In this document: piece after piece, positions 1 through 8,564 of the stretch
Layout of the letters: every line of letters starts with the position of its first letter
Position numbering within the stretch: the first letter of the stretch is position 1
Source of the DNA: Muribaculum sp.
Lineage (GTDB): Bacteria > Bacteroidota > Bacteroidia > Bacteroidales > Muribaculaceae
DNA length: 51,790 nt
Direction of reading: 5' to 3'
NCBI GenBank assembly: GCA_023667055.1
Contig: JAMPAV010000001.1
Coordinates: 846,542-898,331, forward strand
Notes under the pieces: model-generated
What the model was told of the DNA's origin: nothing
Seen by the model: the letters and a program-made list of their open reading frames with translations, nothing else
Databases searched by the model: none
Made by a program: the position numbers and the translations under genes

Positions 1-24
1 ATAGCGTTTTGTCAGTTCTATCAT
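1..24 (-). CDS. possible start of a divergent gene, running off the window
   Basis: On the minus strand an ATG at 24-22 opens a frame reading MIELTKRY and continues past base 1. Only eight codons are visible, so neither function nor reality can be judged. It matters because it lies head to head with a SusC gene that has lost its 5' end, so the DNA left of about base 45 is unlikely to be the normal SusC upstream part. Confidence 0.2.
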
Positions 25-48
25 AACGTTGCTTAATTTTGCTCACTT

Positions 49-2481
49 ACTTATTTCGGATGGCAGTCAGCTCCAAGGAAAATGCAAATGCTCAATTCCA
101 AGGAATACATGACCATCATGGATGAGCAGAACATCAATGAAGGCACAGCCCCCTACAATTGGGACAGCATGAACTCGATATGGCGCACCGATGCTGACGG
201 CAACCGCGAGCTCATTGACACAGATTGGGTAAGTTCAATGTTTAAGGACAACGCAAAGACCCAGAGCTATACCATCGGTGTCACCGGCGGGTCCGCCAAC
301 TCCACCTACGCAATGTCGCTGGGATATCTCAATCAGGAAGGCATCGCCGGAGGCAAGGATGTATCCGACTACTCCCGCTACAATTTCCGCATCAACTCAG
401 ACCATAAGCTTCTTGGCAATTTCCTTACCGTAGGCGAACAGGCAAGTTTCATCTACACCAAGAACACCGGTATTTCTGTTGGCAACCAATACAACAACAC
501 CCTTCGCGGTGCATTCGGTGCAGCTCCCATCATACCGATATATAATGAACAGGGAGAGTTCAACTGCACCGACGGCAATGACTGGAACTATCATGCCGGC
601 AACCCCTACGGCTCCATGATGGTCAATACCAACAACAAGACAAAGGCAGCCACATTCTCCGGCAACGTCTATGCACAGATTGAACCGATCAAGAATCTCA
701 AGGTGAAGACCGTGTTTGGCGCCGTATATAACACAAGCAACTACCGCAGTTTCTCACCTATCTACCGATTCTCCGACTACTCATATTCCGAGCACACCTC
801 CGTGTCGCAAAATGCAAGCAATGGCATGACACTTACCTGGACCAACACCGCAAGTTATGACTTCGACATCAAGGACCATAGCTTCAATGTCCTCATCGGT
901 ATGGAGTCATCACGCTACAGCGGATCCTACGTCGGAGCCGGCAACCGTGACCTCAAGGAAGGTTTTGACACTTGGCCATACGCATGGGTAAGCAACGGAA
1001 CAGCAGCCACCACAGCCGATGGCCTAAGCGCAAGCGGCTATCCTAATGATGAAAGCCGCACAGTCAGCTACTTCGGACGTATCGGATGGAACTGGAAGGA
1101 GAAATATATGGTAAACGTGACAGTACGCCGCGACGGTTCTTCACGCTTCGCAAGTGGACATCGCTTCGGCACATTCCCTTCAGTATCTGCAGGCTGGAAC
1201 CTCTCGAGCGAGGAATTCATGGAATCAACCAACACATGGCTTGACTTCCTGAAGATTCGTGCAAGCTGGGGACGCGTCGGCAACCAGAACATCGACAACT
1301 ACCAGTATCTTGCTCCTATCAAGAGTACCAACACCCATTATTTCTTCGGTCAGTATTTTGGTCCTGGCGGAACATACGGAGACTATGCTTCAAAGCTGAG
1401 TGAAAACTTTGGTGCTTATCCTTCACGTCTTGCCAACTGGGATGTGACCTGGGAGACTTCCGAGCAGACCAACATCGGTTTTGACGCATATCTCTTCAAC
1501 AACCGTTTTGGCATCAACTTCGACTATTACATCAAGAACACCAAAGACTGGCTCGTGCCCGCTCCGATTTTGGCAACAGCAGGTGCCGGAGCACCATACA
1601 TCAATGGAGGCTCAGTAAAAAATACCGGTGTGGAATTCAACCTCACATGGCACGATGTCATCGGCAACGACTTCTCCTATAGCATCGGAGTCAACGGCAC
1701 ATGGAACAAGAACAAGGTTGGATCAATTCCGACAGAAGACGGCATAATACATGGCGATGCAAACATGCTTTATGACAACTCGCTCGAGTTCTATCGTGCT
1801 GAGAACGGTCATCCAATCGGCTATTTCTGGGGATATGAGACAGCCGGCATTTTCCAAAACCAGGCCCAGATTGACGAATGGAAGGCTGCCGGCAACGGTA
1901 CCCTCCAGTCAAATCCTCAGCCCGGTGATGTAATCTTCGTGGACCAGGATGGCAACGGTGTGGTTGATGAAAACGACAAGACCGACCTTGGCAATGGTAT
2001 TCCCAAGTTCACTTACGGCATCAATCTCAATTTCTACTGGAAGAACTTCGACTTGGGTATCGTGGGCACCGGAGTTGCAGGCAACAAGATTGTGCAGTCC
2101 TACCGCAACCAGGGCGACCAATATGCCAACTATACCACAGCAATTCTCGACCGCTGGACAGGTGAAGGCACGTCCAACACAGTACCACGCGTTACGAACC
2201 AGAACGTCAATTATCAGTTCTCCGACCTCTTCATGCAGAAAGGCGATTTCTTCCGCATCTCCAATCTTACATTCGGATATGACTTTGCTCCCATCATGAA
2301 GCAAAAATGGTGCAGCCAGTGCCGTCTTTATTTCCAGGCACAGAACCTGCTGACCTTCACCAAATATGATGGCATGGATCCCGAAATTGGTTATGGCACT
2401 TCTTCATGGGTTTCGGGTGTTGACCTCGGTTTCTATCCGCGTTCACGCACATTCCTCTTCGGTGTTAACCTCGCCTTCTAA
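49..2481 (+). CDS. SusC/RagA TonB-linked outer membrane protein, 5'-truncated
   Basis: This is the C-terminal part of a SusC-type porin, which imports glycans through the outer membrane together with SusD. The frame shows the usual SusC block GWQSAPRKMQMLNSKEYM near its start, long amphipathic barrel strands, and the family's aromatic C-terminal strand ending FGVNLAF. About 800 residues are present, whereas SusC proteins normally have around 1000. The signal peptide, carboxypeptidase-like domain, TonB box and plug are absent. Recognisable coding starts near base 49, and a TAA lies in frame at 34-36. The first ATG, at 82, falls inside conserved sequence and cannot be the native start. SusD follows 29 bases downstream. 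The gene is either broken or waiting for recombination with an upstream part, or the left edge is an assembly junction. Confidence 0.9.
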   Translation, partial: TYFGWQSAPRKMQMLNSKEYMTIMDEQNINEGTAPYNWDSMNSIWRTDADGNRELIDTDWVSSMFKDNAKTQSYTIGVTGGSANSTYAMSLGYLNQEGIAGGKDVSDYSRYNFRINSDHKLLGNFLTVGEQASFIYTKNTGISVGNQYNNTLRGAFGAAPIIPIYNEQGEFNCTDGNDWNYHAGNPYGSMMVNTNNKTKAATFSGNVYAQIEPIKNLKVKTVFGAVYNTSNYRSFSPIYRFSDYSYSEHTSVSQNASNGMTLTWTNTASYDFDIKDHSFNVLIGMESSRYSGSYVGAGNRDLKEGFDTWPYAWVSNGTAATTADGLSASGYPNDESRTVSYFGRIGWNWKEKYMVNVTVRRDGSSRFASGHRFGTFPSVSAGWNLSSEEFMESTNTWLDFLKIRASWGRVGNQNIDNYQYLAPIKSTNTHYFFGQYFGPGGTYGDYASKLSENFGAYPSRLANWDVTWETSEQTNIGFDAYLFNNRFGINFDYYIKNTKDWLVPAPILATAGAGAPYINGGSVKNTGVEFNLTWHDVIGNDFSYSIGVNGTWNKNKVGSIPTEDGIIHGDANMLYDNSLEFYRAENGHPIGYFWGYETAGIFQNQAQIDEWKAAGNGTLQSNPQPGDVIFVDQDGNGVVDENDKTDLGNGIPKFTYGINLNFYWKNFDLGIVGTGVAGNKIVQSYRNQGDQYANYTTAILDRWTGEGTSNTVPRVTNQNVNYQFSDLFMQKGDFFRISNLTFGYDFAPIMKQKWCSQCRLYFQAQNLLTFTKYDGMDPEIGYGTSSWVSGVDLGFYPRSRTFLFGVNLAF

Positions 2482-2510
2482 AGAATGAAAAACTGCAAAA
2501 CATTATCAAA

Positions 2511-4166
2511 ATGAACAAACTAAAAATAAATATACTCGCACTCGCCGCTTTGGCATCCGGAATGGGTCTGACCTCATGTTCGGACAGTTTCCTCGATGTA
2601 TCATCGAAGACTGAATCCACCACCGGCAACTTCTATAAGACAGAAGGCGACGCATGGCGTGCACTTTTGGGCTGCTACGACGGCTGGCGCCAGATTTCCT
2701 CCAATCCGGGCTACGGCTTCTATGTGCTTTCCACCGTGCTAAGCGATGAGACTTACGGCGGCACCGGCAACGGTGACGGCTATGGCTATCAGGCAGTGGA
2801 CCATTTCGACAACACCCTTTCTCCGGGCGACCTCAACCTCTTCGAGCAGGACTGGAAGAGCTACTATGCCGGAGTGTACCGTTGCAACGAATACCTGAGC
2901 CATGAAGACGACATCGAATGGCTTGAAAACAGCGGCAACCATGGCCTTTACATGGGTGAGACCCATGCAATCCGCGCCCTTCTTTATTTCGATATGGTTC
3001 GCATGTGGGGACACATTCCATTGTTCCTCGAGCCGGTTAATGAAAACCGCGAGCAGGCTGACCCGGCTGATGTATATAAGGCTATTTTCGAAGACTTCAA
3101 ATATGCCATTGAGCATATACCCGCAGATGCCAATCTTGCAGTGGCAGACAACGGCCGCATCACAAAATATGCCTGCGAGGCTATGGCTGCACGTGCATAT
3201 CTCTTCTACACAGGCTACTACGGCTCGGAACCTTCAAATATGACAAAGGCTGAAATTGTTAATTATCTTGAAGATATTGTGGCTTCACACAATTATGAGC
3301 TGGTGGACGCCGTTAAGAACTTGTTCCCCGCTTCTTCTCTCGTTCCTCTTGCCAACAGCACCGGCTGGGACACAAAGAAATCCACCTATGCCGGCGAGGC
3401 CAACAGCGAGGTGCTTCTCCAGCAGAAGTTCACTCCCTCTCAAGACTATAACGGCAACAACGACTCAAACCGCTGGCAGGTGATGATGGGCATGCGAAGC
3501 CTCAACTTCTCACCCTACGGCAAGGGTTGGGGAGCCTGCACCGTGACATCGGCCTACTACAACAAGTTCTCAGCCGACGACCCGCGTCGCGAAGCATCCA
3601 TCATCGACCTCGTGGCTGAAGGCGTCACCGCAGCTTCGGAATATTCGACTTCCGTAAAAGACTGGCGTGAATACACCGGCATGTGCGTGAAGAAATATTC
3701 TCCAATATGCTTCCCCAATGGCAACAGTGCATCGAAGCCCGACGGAACCGGTGACTTCCAGATCTCTAACTTCCAGAACTGGGTGATCATGCGCTATGCC
3801 GATGTGCTTCTGATGGTCAGCGAACTTGGCGGTGTTCCGTCACTCGACGCTCAAGCCGCTCTTGACATGGTACGCTCCCGTTCGGGTCTTCCTTCGGTGA
3901 CTGCCACTAAAGAAAACATTCTCAACGAGCGTGCTCTTGAACTTGCTTTCGAGGGACATCGCTACTGGGATCTTCTCCGTCAGGGCATCGACAAGGTGGC
4001 AGAGGCTGTATGCGCAAGCGCCGGTGCAGTGAAGAACGGAAGCGTCGATGCCACAGTGTCGTACGACAGTGCTAAAATCAAGCAGACCCAAGGATTCATT
4101 CAGATTCCAAATTCTCAGATTACACTCTCCAACGGAGTGCTGAAGCAGAATCCAGGTTGGCTATAA
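2511..4166 (+). CDS. SusD/RagB family glycan-binding lipoprotein
   Basis: A 551-residue surface lipoprotein that caps the SusC barrel and binds the oligosaccharide to be imported. The N-terminus is a type II signal peptide with lipobox LTSC (Cys23), followed by the family's FLDVSSKTESTTGNFYKTEGDA region. Further on come RALLYFDMVRMWGHIPLF and the C-terminal FEGHRYWDLLRQG block, both hallmarks of SusD. The length is normal and the gene appears intact. It lies 29 bases after the SusC stop and 30 bases before the next lipoprotein gene, so one transcript is likely. The substrate cannot be read from SusD alone; the GH5 enzyme downstream points to a beta-linked glucan or mannan-type chain. Confidence 0.95.
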   Translation: MNKLKINILALAALASGMGLTSCSDSFLDVSSKTESTTGNFYKTEGDAWRALLGCYDGWRQISSNPGYGFYVLSTVLSDETYGGTGNGDGYGYQAVDHFDNTLSPGDLNLFEQDWKSYYAGVYRCNEYLSHEDDIEWLENSGNHGLYMGETHAIRALLYFDMVRMWGHIPLFLEPVNENREQADPADVYKAIFEDFKYAIEHIPADANLAVADNGRITKYACEAMAARAYLFYTGYYGSEPSNMTKAEIVNYLEDIVASHNYELVDAVKNLFPASSLVPLANSTGWDTKKSTYAGEANSEVLLQQKFTPSQDYNGNNDSNRWQVMMGMRSLNFSPYGKGWGACTVTSAYYNKFSADDPRREASIIDLVAEGVTAASEYSTSVKDWREYTGMCVKKYSPICFPNGNSASKPDGTGDFQISNFQNWVIMRYADVLLMVSELGGVPSLDAQAALDMVRSRSGLPSVTATKENILNERALELAFEGHRYWDLLRQGIDKVAEAVCASAGAVKNGSVDATVSYDSAKIKQTQGFIQIPNSQITLSNGVLKQNPGWL

Positions 4167-4196
4167 TCTCTTCAAAACCTAAAATAAAATATTTAT

Positions 4197-6242
4197 ATGA
4201 AACGACTTAAGTCATTATATATCGCGGCTGTTGCCGGACTATTGGCTATCGGTACAGGATGTACACCCGACAGTTATGACCTGCCCGACCCCAATATCAG
4301 TGCCGAGGAACTGGTGGAGGGCATAGCATTCACCATTACCCACGACAGCAGCAACCCCAACATCGTATATCTCAAGAGCCTTTTGCCTGCAAACTATCAG
4401 GTGTCTTGGGTAACTCCCCAGGGACGCTCAGTAGGTGCAGACCGCACTCTGAAAATCCCATTCGACGGCACATACGAAGTGCAAATGGGTGTCAATACCC
4501 GTGGCGGCTATGTATGGAGCAATCCAACTTCATTCACCATAGATGATTTCTGTGCTGAATTCGTTGACAACTATCTTTGGAAACGTATCAGCGGCGGTGT
4601 GGGCGAGTCTAAGACATGGCAGCTCGACCTCGCCATGCTTGAGGATGGCAGCGCAAAGACCACATACTGGACCGGACCTCACTGGTACTGGAACGGCAAC
4701 TACACCTGGGATCATCTCCATGCCGCATCTGAGACCGAGACAGTATATGCCAATTTCCGTGACTCCGACCCCTGGGATGCAGCCACAATGGCAATCAACC
4801 CCAATGAGGTTCCGGAAGACGGCAGTGGCGACGGGGCCAACTGGTATTGGGCATCGGATTATGCAGGTAACTCATGGATGTGCGGTCTGAACAATTATGG
4901 CTATATGACGCTCGACCTCATCAATGGCGCAAATGTCACAATCACAGATGCCAGTGGCAATGTAGTGTCAAAAGGCACATATATGCTCGACGTTGACAAC
5001 CACACCATATCATTCTCCGACCTTTATCCGCTCAACACCGGCAGCGCATCGACACGCGACTACAAGTTGCTATACCTTTCCGATACCGCCATGATGATAA
5101 TACCAGACGGAATGGATGCCAACGTGACTTCTTTCAACTACGTCACCAAGGACTACTTCGAAAACTATGTGGCTGACACGAAAGAGCCCGAACCGCTTCT
5201 TCCCGAAGGATGGCGCGACGATGTTTCCCAGACTGTCATCACTTCCGTGAAGTGGGTGCTCTCCGACAAGAATCCTCTTGACTGGGCAAATCTCGACGGA
5301 TCTCTCATGAACAACTGGAAGAGCCTTTCTGATTACCCTGACTGGCTCGGCACTCCCGACCCTGCAAGCTATGCCAACTTCTCGATGACCCTCGACAGCA
5401 AGAACAACGATGTGAAATTCACTTTCCCCGACGGATCAAAACTCGATTGCACCTACGAACTTGATGACAAGGGCATCTACACCTTCTCCGAACCGATTCC
5501 CTCGTTTACACTCGTAGGTTGGGCTTCATTTGCGGTTGACGCCAACAATGCCCTTCGCATTCTTTCGATAGAGAAAGATGCAATGGGCAGCGTATCCGGC
5601 ATGTGGCTCGGCGCACGCAGCACCGAAAAGGATGAATACATGGCTTACCACTTCACTCCGTCGGCCGGCAGCCAGTCAGCGGCAGACCCGATGGATGCAT
5701 GGCGCAAGGCTCTTTGCGGCAAGACATTCACTCCCAACACCGATGCATTCTGCGACTGGCTCAACTATGACCTTACTGGAGGCTGGACCGCTCCTTCGGC
5801 GTTCGGCACCGACTACTCATCAAATGGCTGGATTTGGACAGCAGACGTGGCAAAGGTATGCGAGGGTGCCACCCTTTCATTCACCGACGCCAACGGCCAG
5901 ATTATGGCTACCCTGAACTACACCAAGTTTGATGGCACTCCAGTGAGCGCAAGCGGCATAATGACAGTGCAGAACGACACGCCGTCTGTCACATTCTCAT
6001 TCCCGCTCGTTGACTATGCAGGCACCCCCGCAAGCTGGGTTCCCTACGAGAACCTGAAAGGTGCCGGATGGACCACTCCGCTTGGTATCAACGAATGGAT
6101 ATGGGTGAGCCATCCGCAGATCGGCAACAACCTTTCCAACATAGATGAGAAAGGCTTCTGGCTTGGTGCCATCAGCAACTCTATCGCTTCCGGCGACGAC
6201 AAGGATGAAGTTATCGCATTCTGGTGGAAACTCGTGAAGTAA
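4197..6242 (+). CDS. SusE/F-position surface lipoprotein, probable glycan-binding protein
   Basis: A 681-residue lipoprotein with signal peptide and lipobox GTGC (Cys22). It holds the position directly after SusC/SusD where surface glycan-binding proteins are usually encoded. Residues about 30-120 look like a PKD/Ig-type beta domain (TFTIDDF at its end). The rest is rich in Trp, Tyr, Asp and Asn, with two regions of similar style (around WKRISGGVGESKTWQL and WRDDVSQTVITSVKWVL), as expected for carbohydrate-binding beta folds. No catalytic motif is visible. Calling it a glycan-binding protein is inference from position, lipidation and aromatic content, since the family is highly divergent. Confidence 0.75.
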   Translation: MKRLKSLYIAAVAGLLAIGTGCTPDSYDLPDPNISAEELVEGIAFTITHDSSNPNIVYLKSLLPANYQVSWVTPQGRSVGADRTLKIPFDGTYEVQMGVNTRGGYVWSNPTSFTIDDFCAEFVDNYLWKRISGGVGESKTWQLDLAMLEDGSAKTTYWTGPHWYWNGNYTWDHLHAASETETVYANFRDSDPWDAATMAINPNEVPEDGSGDGANWYWASDYAGNSWMCGLNNYGYMTLDLINGANVTITDASGNVVSKGTYMLDVDNHTISFSDLYPLNTGSASTRDYKLLYLSDTAMMIIPDGMDANVTSFNYVTKDYFENYVADTKEPEPLLPEGWRDDVSQTVITSVKWVLSDKNPLDWANLDGSLMNNWKSLSDYPDWLGTPDPASYANFSMTLDSKNNDVKFTFPDGSKLDCTYELDDKGIYTFSEPIPSFTLVGWASFAVDANNALRILSIEKDAMGSVSGMWLGARSTEKDEYMAYHFTPSAGSQSAADPMDAWRKALCGKTFTPNTDAFCDWLNYDLTGGWTAPSAFGTDYSSNGWIWTADVAKVCEGATLSFTDANGQIMATLNYTKFDGTPVSASGIMTVQNDTPSVTFSFPLVDYAGTPASWVPYENLKGAGWTTPLGINEWIWVSHPQIGNNLSNIDEKGFWLGAISNSIASGDDKDEVIAFWWKLVK

Positions 6243-6274
6243 AATAATAAATACCATAAATTTCCGTTTATTAT

Positions 6275-6311
6275 GGGGAAGGACATATATCTGCCCTTCC
6301 CCTCTATTTTT
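6275..6311 (+). terminator. intrinsic terminator or attenuator inside the glycan locus
   Basis: GGGGAAGG (6275-6282) pairs with CCTTCCCC (6295-6302) and is followed by TCTATTTTT. It lies between the surface lipoprotein and the GH5 gene. It could end part of the transcripts and lower enzyme expression relative to the transport and binding proteins. Confidence 0.7.
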
Positions 6312-6336
6312 AACAACTCTCCAAAATTAAATTTTC

Positions 6337-7848
6337 ATGAGACAATTTTTCAAAAACTTTTTTCTGCCAGTGCTTTTCTCCATGCTGACGCTTGGATTCT
6401 TCAGCGCATGCGACGACAAAAGCGAAGATGATTATTTCGGCGATGATTTCCGCGTTTCGGCAACGGAACTCAACTTCGGCAGCGACGGTGGCACTCAGTC
6501 TCTCACTGTGCTATGTAGCGGCAAACCCACTGTGGTATCCCTTTCATCAATGACTACTGACTGGATTTCAGTCAGCGAACCTGTAGTGTCCAACTCAGCG
6601 GGCAATATTTTCCGAATCGAATTTTCAGTCAAGGCCAACCCGACGGAAAATGAACGTACCACTGCTTTCATGCTTACCGCCGGCAATGGCGGAGCCGAGA
6701 TCACGGTAAAGCAGGCAGCCGGAGAGATTCAGACACCGGAAGAACCCGTTGTGCCGGGCGAGCCGCAGATGGGAAGCACTGCAATGGAGATAGCAGCAAG
6801 AATGTATGCCGGCATCAACATCGGCAACACCATGGAAACTCCCGACAGAGAGGGAGCATGGAATTGTCCGGTTGTCAACCGCGACTATATCAAGGGATTG
6901 AAAGCGCTTGGCTTCAATGCAGTCAGAGTGCCATGCGCATGGGACAGCCACGTTTCCAATGCCTCAAGCAACATTATCAACGAAGCATGGCTCGACAGAG
7001 TAAGCGAGGTAGTGGGCTGGATTGTAGCCGAGGATATGTATGCTGTTCTAAACATTCACTGGGATGGCGGCTGGCTTGAAAATTCATGTGCCAATGGATA
7101 TGATGAAAAAATCAACCAAAAGCAGCATGATTACTGGACGCAGATTGCCAACAAACTCAACAAATATGACGAGCGTCTGCTACTTGCTGCAATGAACGAG
7201 CCAAACGTAGGCGATGGTAGCAGCAAGAAAAAAGCCAGCATTGAGGCCATCATGAAGTATCAGCAGACCATGCTTGATGCTGTTCGCGCAACAGGTGGCA
7301 ACAACGCTTCGCGAGTACTCGTGATGCAGGGTCCGAACACCGACATAGACGTGACTCTCGAAGGGCAATACGACCTTCCGAAGGACGTAATTGCAGACAG
7401 GCTGATGATCGAAACACATTTCTATGGCCCCTATCAATTCAACATGATGGAAAAGGATGAAAGCTGGGGCAAGACATTCTGGTATTGGGGCAAGGAAAAC
7501 CATGTGGCCGGATCTGACCGCAACAGCACATGGGGAGAGGAAGACTATGTTGCAGACCAATTCCAGAAGATGAAAAAACGTTTCATCGACAAGGGTATCC
7601 CCGGAATCACCGGAGAATATGCAGTCTGCTTCAACCGCGAGAATACCGCCGGCATCGACAAAGACAAATGGCGCGCCTCGGTCAAGCTCTGGAACAAGGT
7701 TGTAACCCGCGAATCTAAGAAAGCGGGTATGGTGCCTTTCTTCTGGGAAACGGGCGGCGACATAAACCGCACCACCGGCAACATACTGAGCAATCTGCAA
7801 CTTGACGGCGTATTCGAAGGCGCCGCCGATGGCAAATATCCGTTCTGA
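6337..7848 (+). CDS. GH5 endoglucanase-type lipoprotein with BACON domain
   Basis: A 503-residue secreted glycoside hydrolase. The signal peptide ends in lipobox FSAC (Cys25), so it is probably anchored at the cell surface. Residues about 38-130 form a BACON domain (FRVSATELNFGSDGG through ITVKQAAG), a common partner of Bacteroidetes hydrolases. After a Pro/Glu linker the GH5 barrel begins at MYAGINIGNTME, followed by LGFNAVRVPCAW. The acid/base is Glu288 in AMNEPN and the likely nucleophile is Glu427 in ITGEYAV. The fold resembles GH5_4-like endo-beta-glucanases, so beta-glucan or xyloglucan is plausible, but the subfamily is not proven. It is the last gene of the locus and is followed by a strong terminator. 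Confidence 0.93.
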   Translation: MRQFFKNFFLPVLFSMLTLGFFSACDDKSEDDYFGDDFRVSATELNFGSDGGTQSLTVLCSGKPTVVSLSSMTTDWISVSEPVVSNSAGNIFRIEFSVKANPTENERTTAFMLTAGNGGAEITVKQAAGEIQTPEEPVVPGEPQMGSTAMEIAARMYAGINIGNTMETPDREGAWNCPVVNRDYIKGLKALGFNAVRVPCAWDSHVSNASSNIINEAWLDRVSEVVGWIVAEDMYAVLNIHWDGGWLENSCANGYDEKINQKQHDYWTQIANKLNKYDERLLLAAMNEPNVGDGSSKKKASIEAIMKYQQTMLDAVRATGGNNASRVLVMQGPNTDIDVTLEGQYDLPKDVIADRLMIETHFYGPYQFNMMEKDESWGKTFWYWGKENHVAGSDRNSTWGEEDYVADQFQKMKKRFIDKGIPGITGEYAVCFNRENTAGIDKDKWRASVKLWNKVVTRESKKAGMVPFFWETGGDINRTTGNILSNLQLDGVFEGAADGKYPF

Positions 7849-7861
7849 CAATTAATGACAT

Positions 7862-7914
7862 ATTCCTCATCTTCAAAATCTTGCCAAATGGCATACTGAA
7901 GATGAGGAATTTTT
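7862..7914 (+). terminator. intrinsic terminator after the GH5 gene
   Basis: A perfect 14-base stem, ATTCCTCATCTTCA (7862-7875) with TGAAGATGAGGAAT (7897-7910), is followed by a short T run. It closes the glycan locus transcript. Confidence 0.9.
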
Positions 7915-7986
7915 AATGTTTACAAGGGTATTTTTAATGTTTTAGAACCTATTTTTGACTTTTTGCTACAACTTTTTTCAATTTTA

Positions 7987-8018
7987 TTTGGAAATTTTGC
8001 TTTTTCGTTTTATCTTTG
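7987..8018 (+). promoter_or_regulatory. Bacteroidales promoter for the Lrp gene
   Basis: TTTG at 7987-7990, a 20-base gap, then TATCTTTG at 8011-8018 match the primary sigma factor consensus of Bacteroidales (-33 TTTG, -7 TAnnTTTG). The regulator's start codon is 79 bases further on. Confidence 0.75.
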
Positions 8019-8096
8019 CAAAAAATCCAACATGAAGCAAACACAATCGCAAAATGTTGGCACGTCATTACGAAATTTTAGAAGTTTTATTCAACC

Positions 8097-8564
8097 ATGG
8101 AAAAAGTCGATAACCTTGACAGGAAAATCCTGAACATTATCATGAACAATGCCCGCACACCGTCGAAAGATGTGGCAATTGTATGCGGAGTTTCTCGTGC
8201 TGCCATCCACCAACGTATCCAGCGCCTGATTGAAATGGGCGTGATTGTTGGTTCGGGCTATGATGTTGATCCTAAAAAACTTGGCTACAACACTTGCACA
8301 TACGTGGGTGTTAAACTCGAGAAAGGCTCTATGTATCGTGAGGTGGTAGCCGATCTTGAGAGCATTCCGGAAGTGGTGGAGTGCCATTTCACCACCGGAC
8401 CATATTCAATGCTGATGAAGGTGTTTGCCCGCGACAACCAGCACCTGATGGAGTTGCTCAACGACAGAATCCAACACATCAAAGGAGTGACAGAAACGGA
8501 GACCCTTATCTCGCTCGAACAGTCAATGAACCGTCAGATCAAACTTGACACCGATGAAGAATAA
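8097..8564 (+). CDS. Lrp/AsnC family transcriptional regulator
   Basis: A 155-residue regulator. Residues about 5-50 form the AsnC-type helix-turn-helix (LDRKILNIIMNNARTPSKDV, then VSRAAIHQRIQRL). The C-terminal half is the ligand-sensing RAM domain (VECHFTTGPYSMLMKVFARD). Such proteins usually sense amino acids and form octamers. The length is typical. The start codon overlaps no other gene and sits behind a clear promoter. The last codons overlap the start of the YfhO-type gene, so the two are probably co-transcribed. The target genes and effector are not visible. Confidence 0.93.
   Translation: MEKVDNLDRKILNIIMNNARTPSKDVAIVCGVSRAAIHQRIQRLIEMGVIVGSGYDVDPKKLGYNTCTYVGVKLEKGSMYREVVADLESIPEVVECHFTTGPYSMLMKVFARDNQHLMELLNDRIQHIKGVTETETLISLEQSMNRQIKLDTDEE

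Noticed and set aside
82..84. ATG at 82 as the true start of the SusC gene
   Set aside because: It falls inside a conserved SusC block, and family-like residues continue upstream to about base 49; a protein starting here would lack signal peptide and plug.
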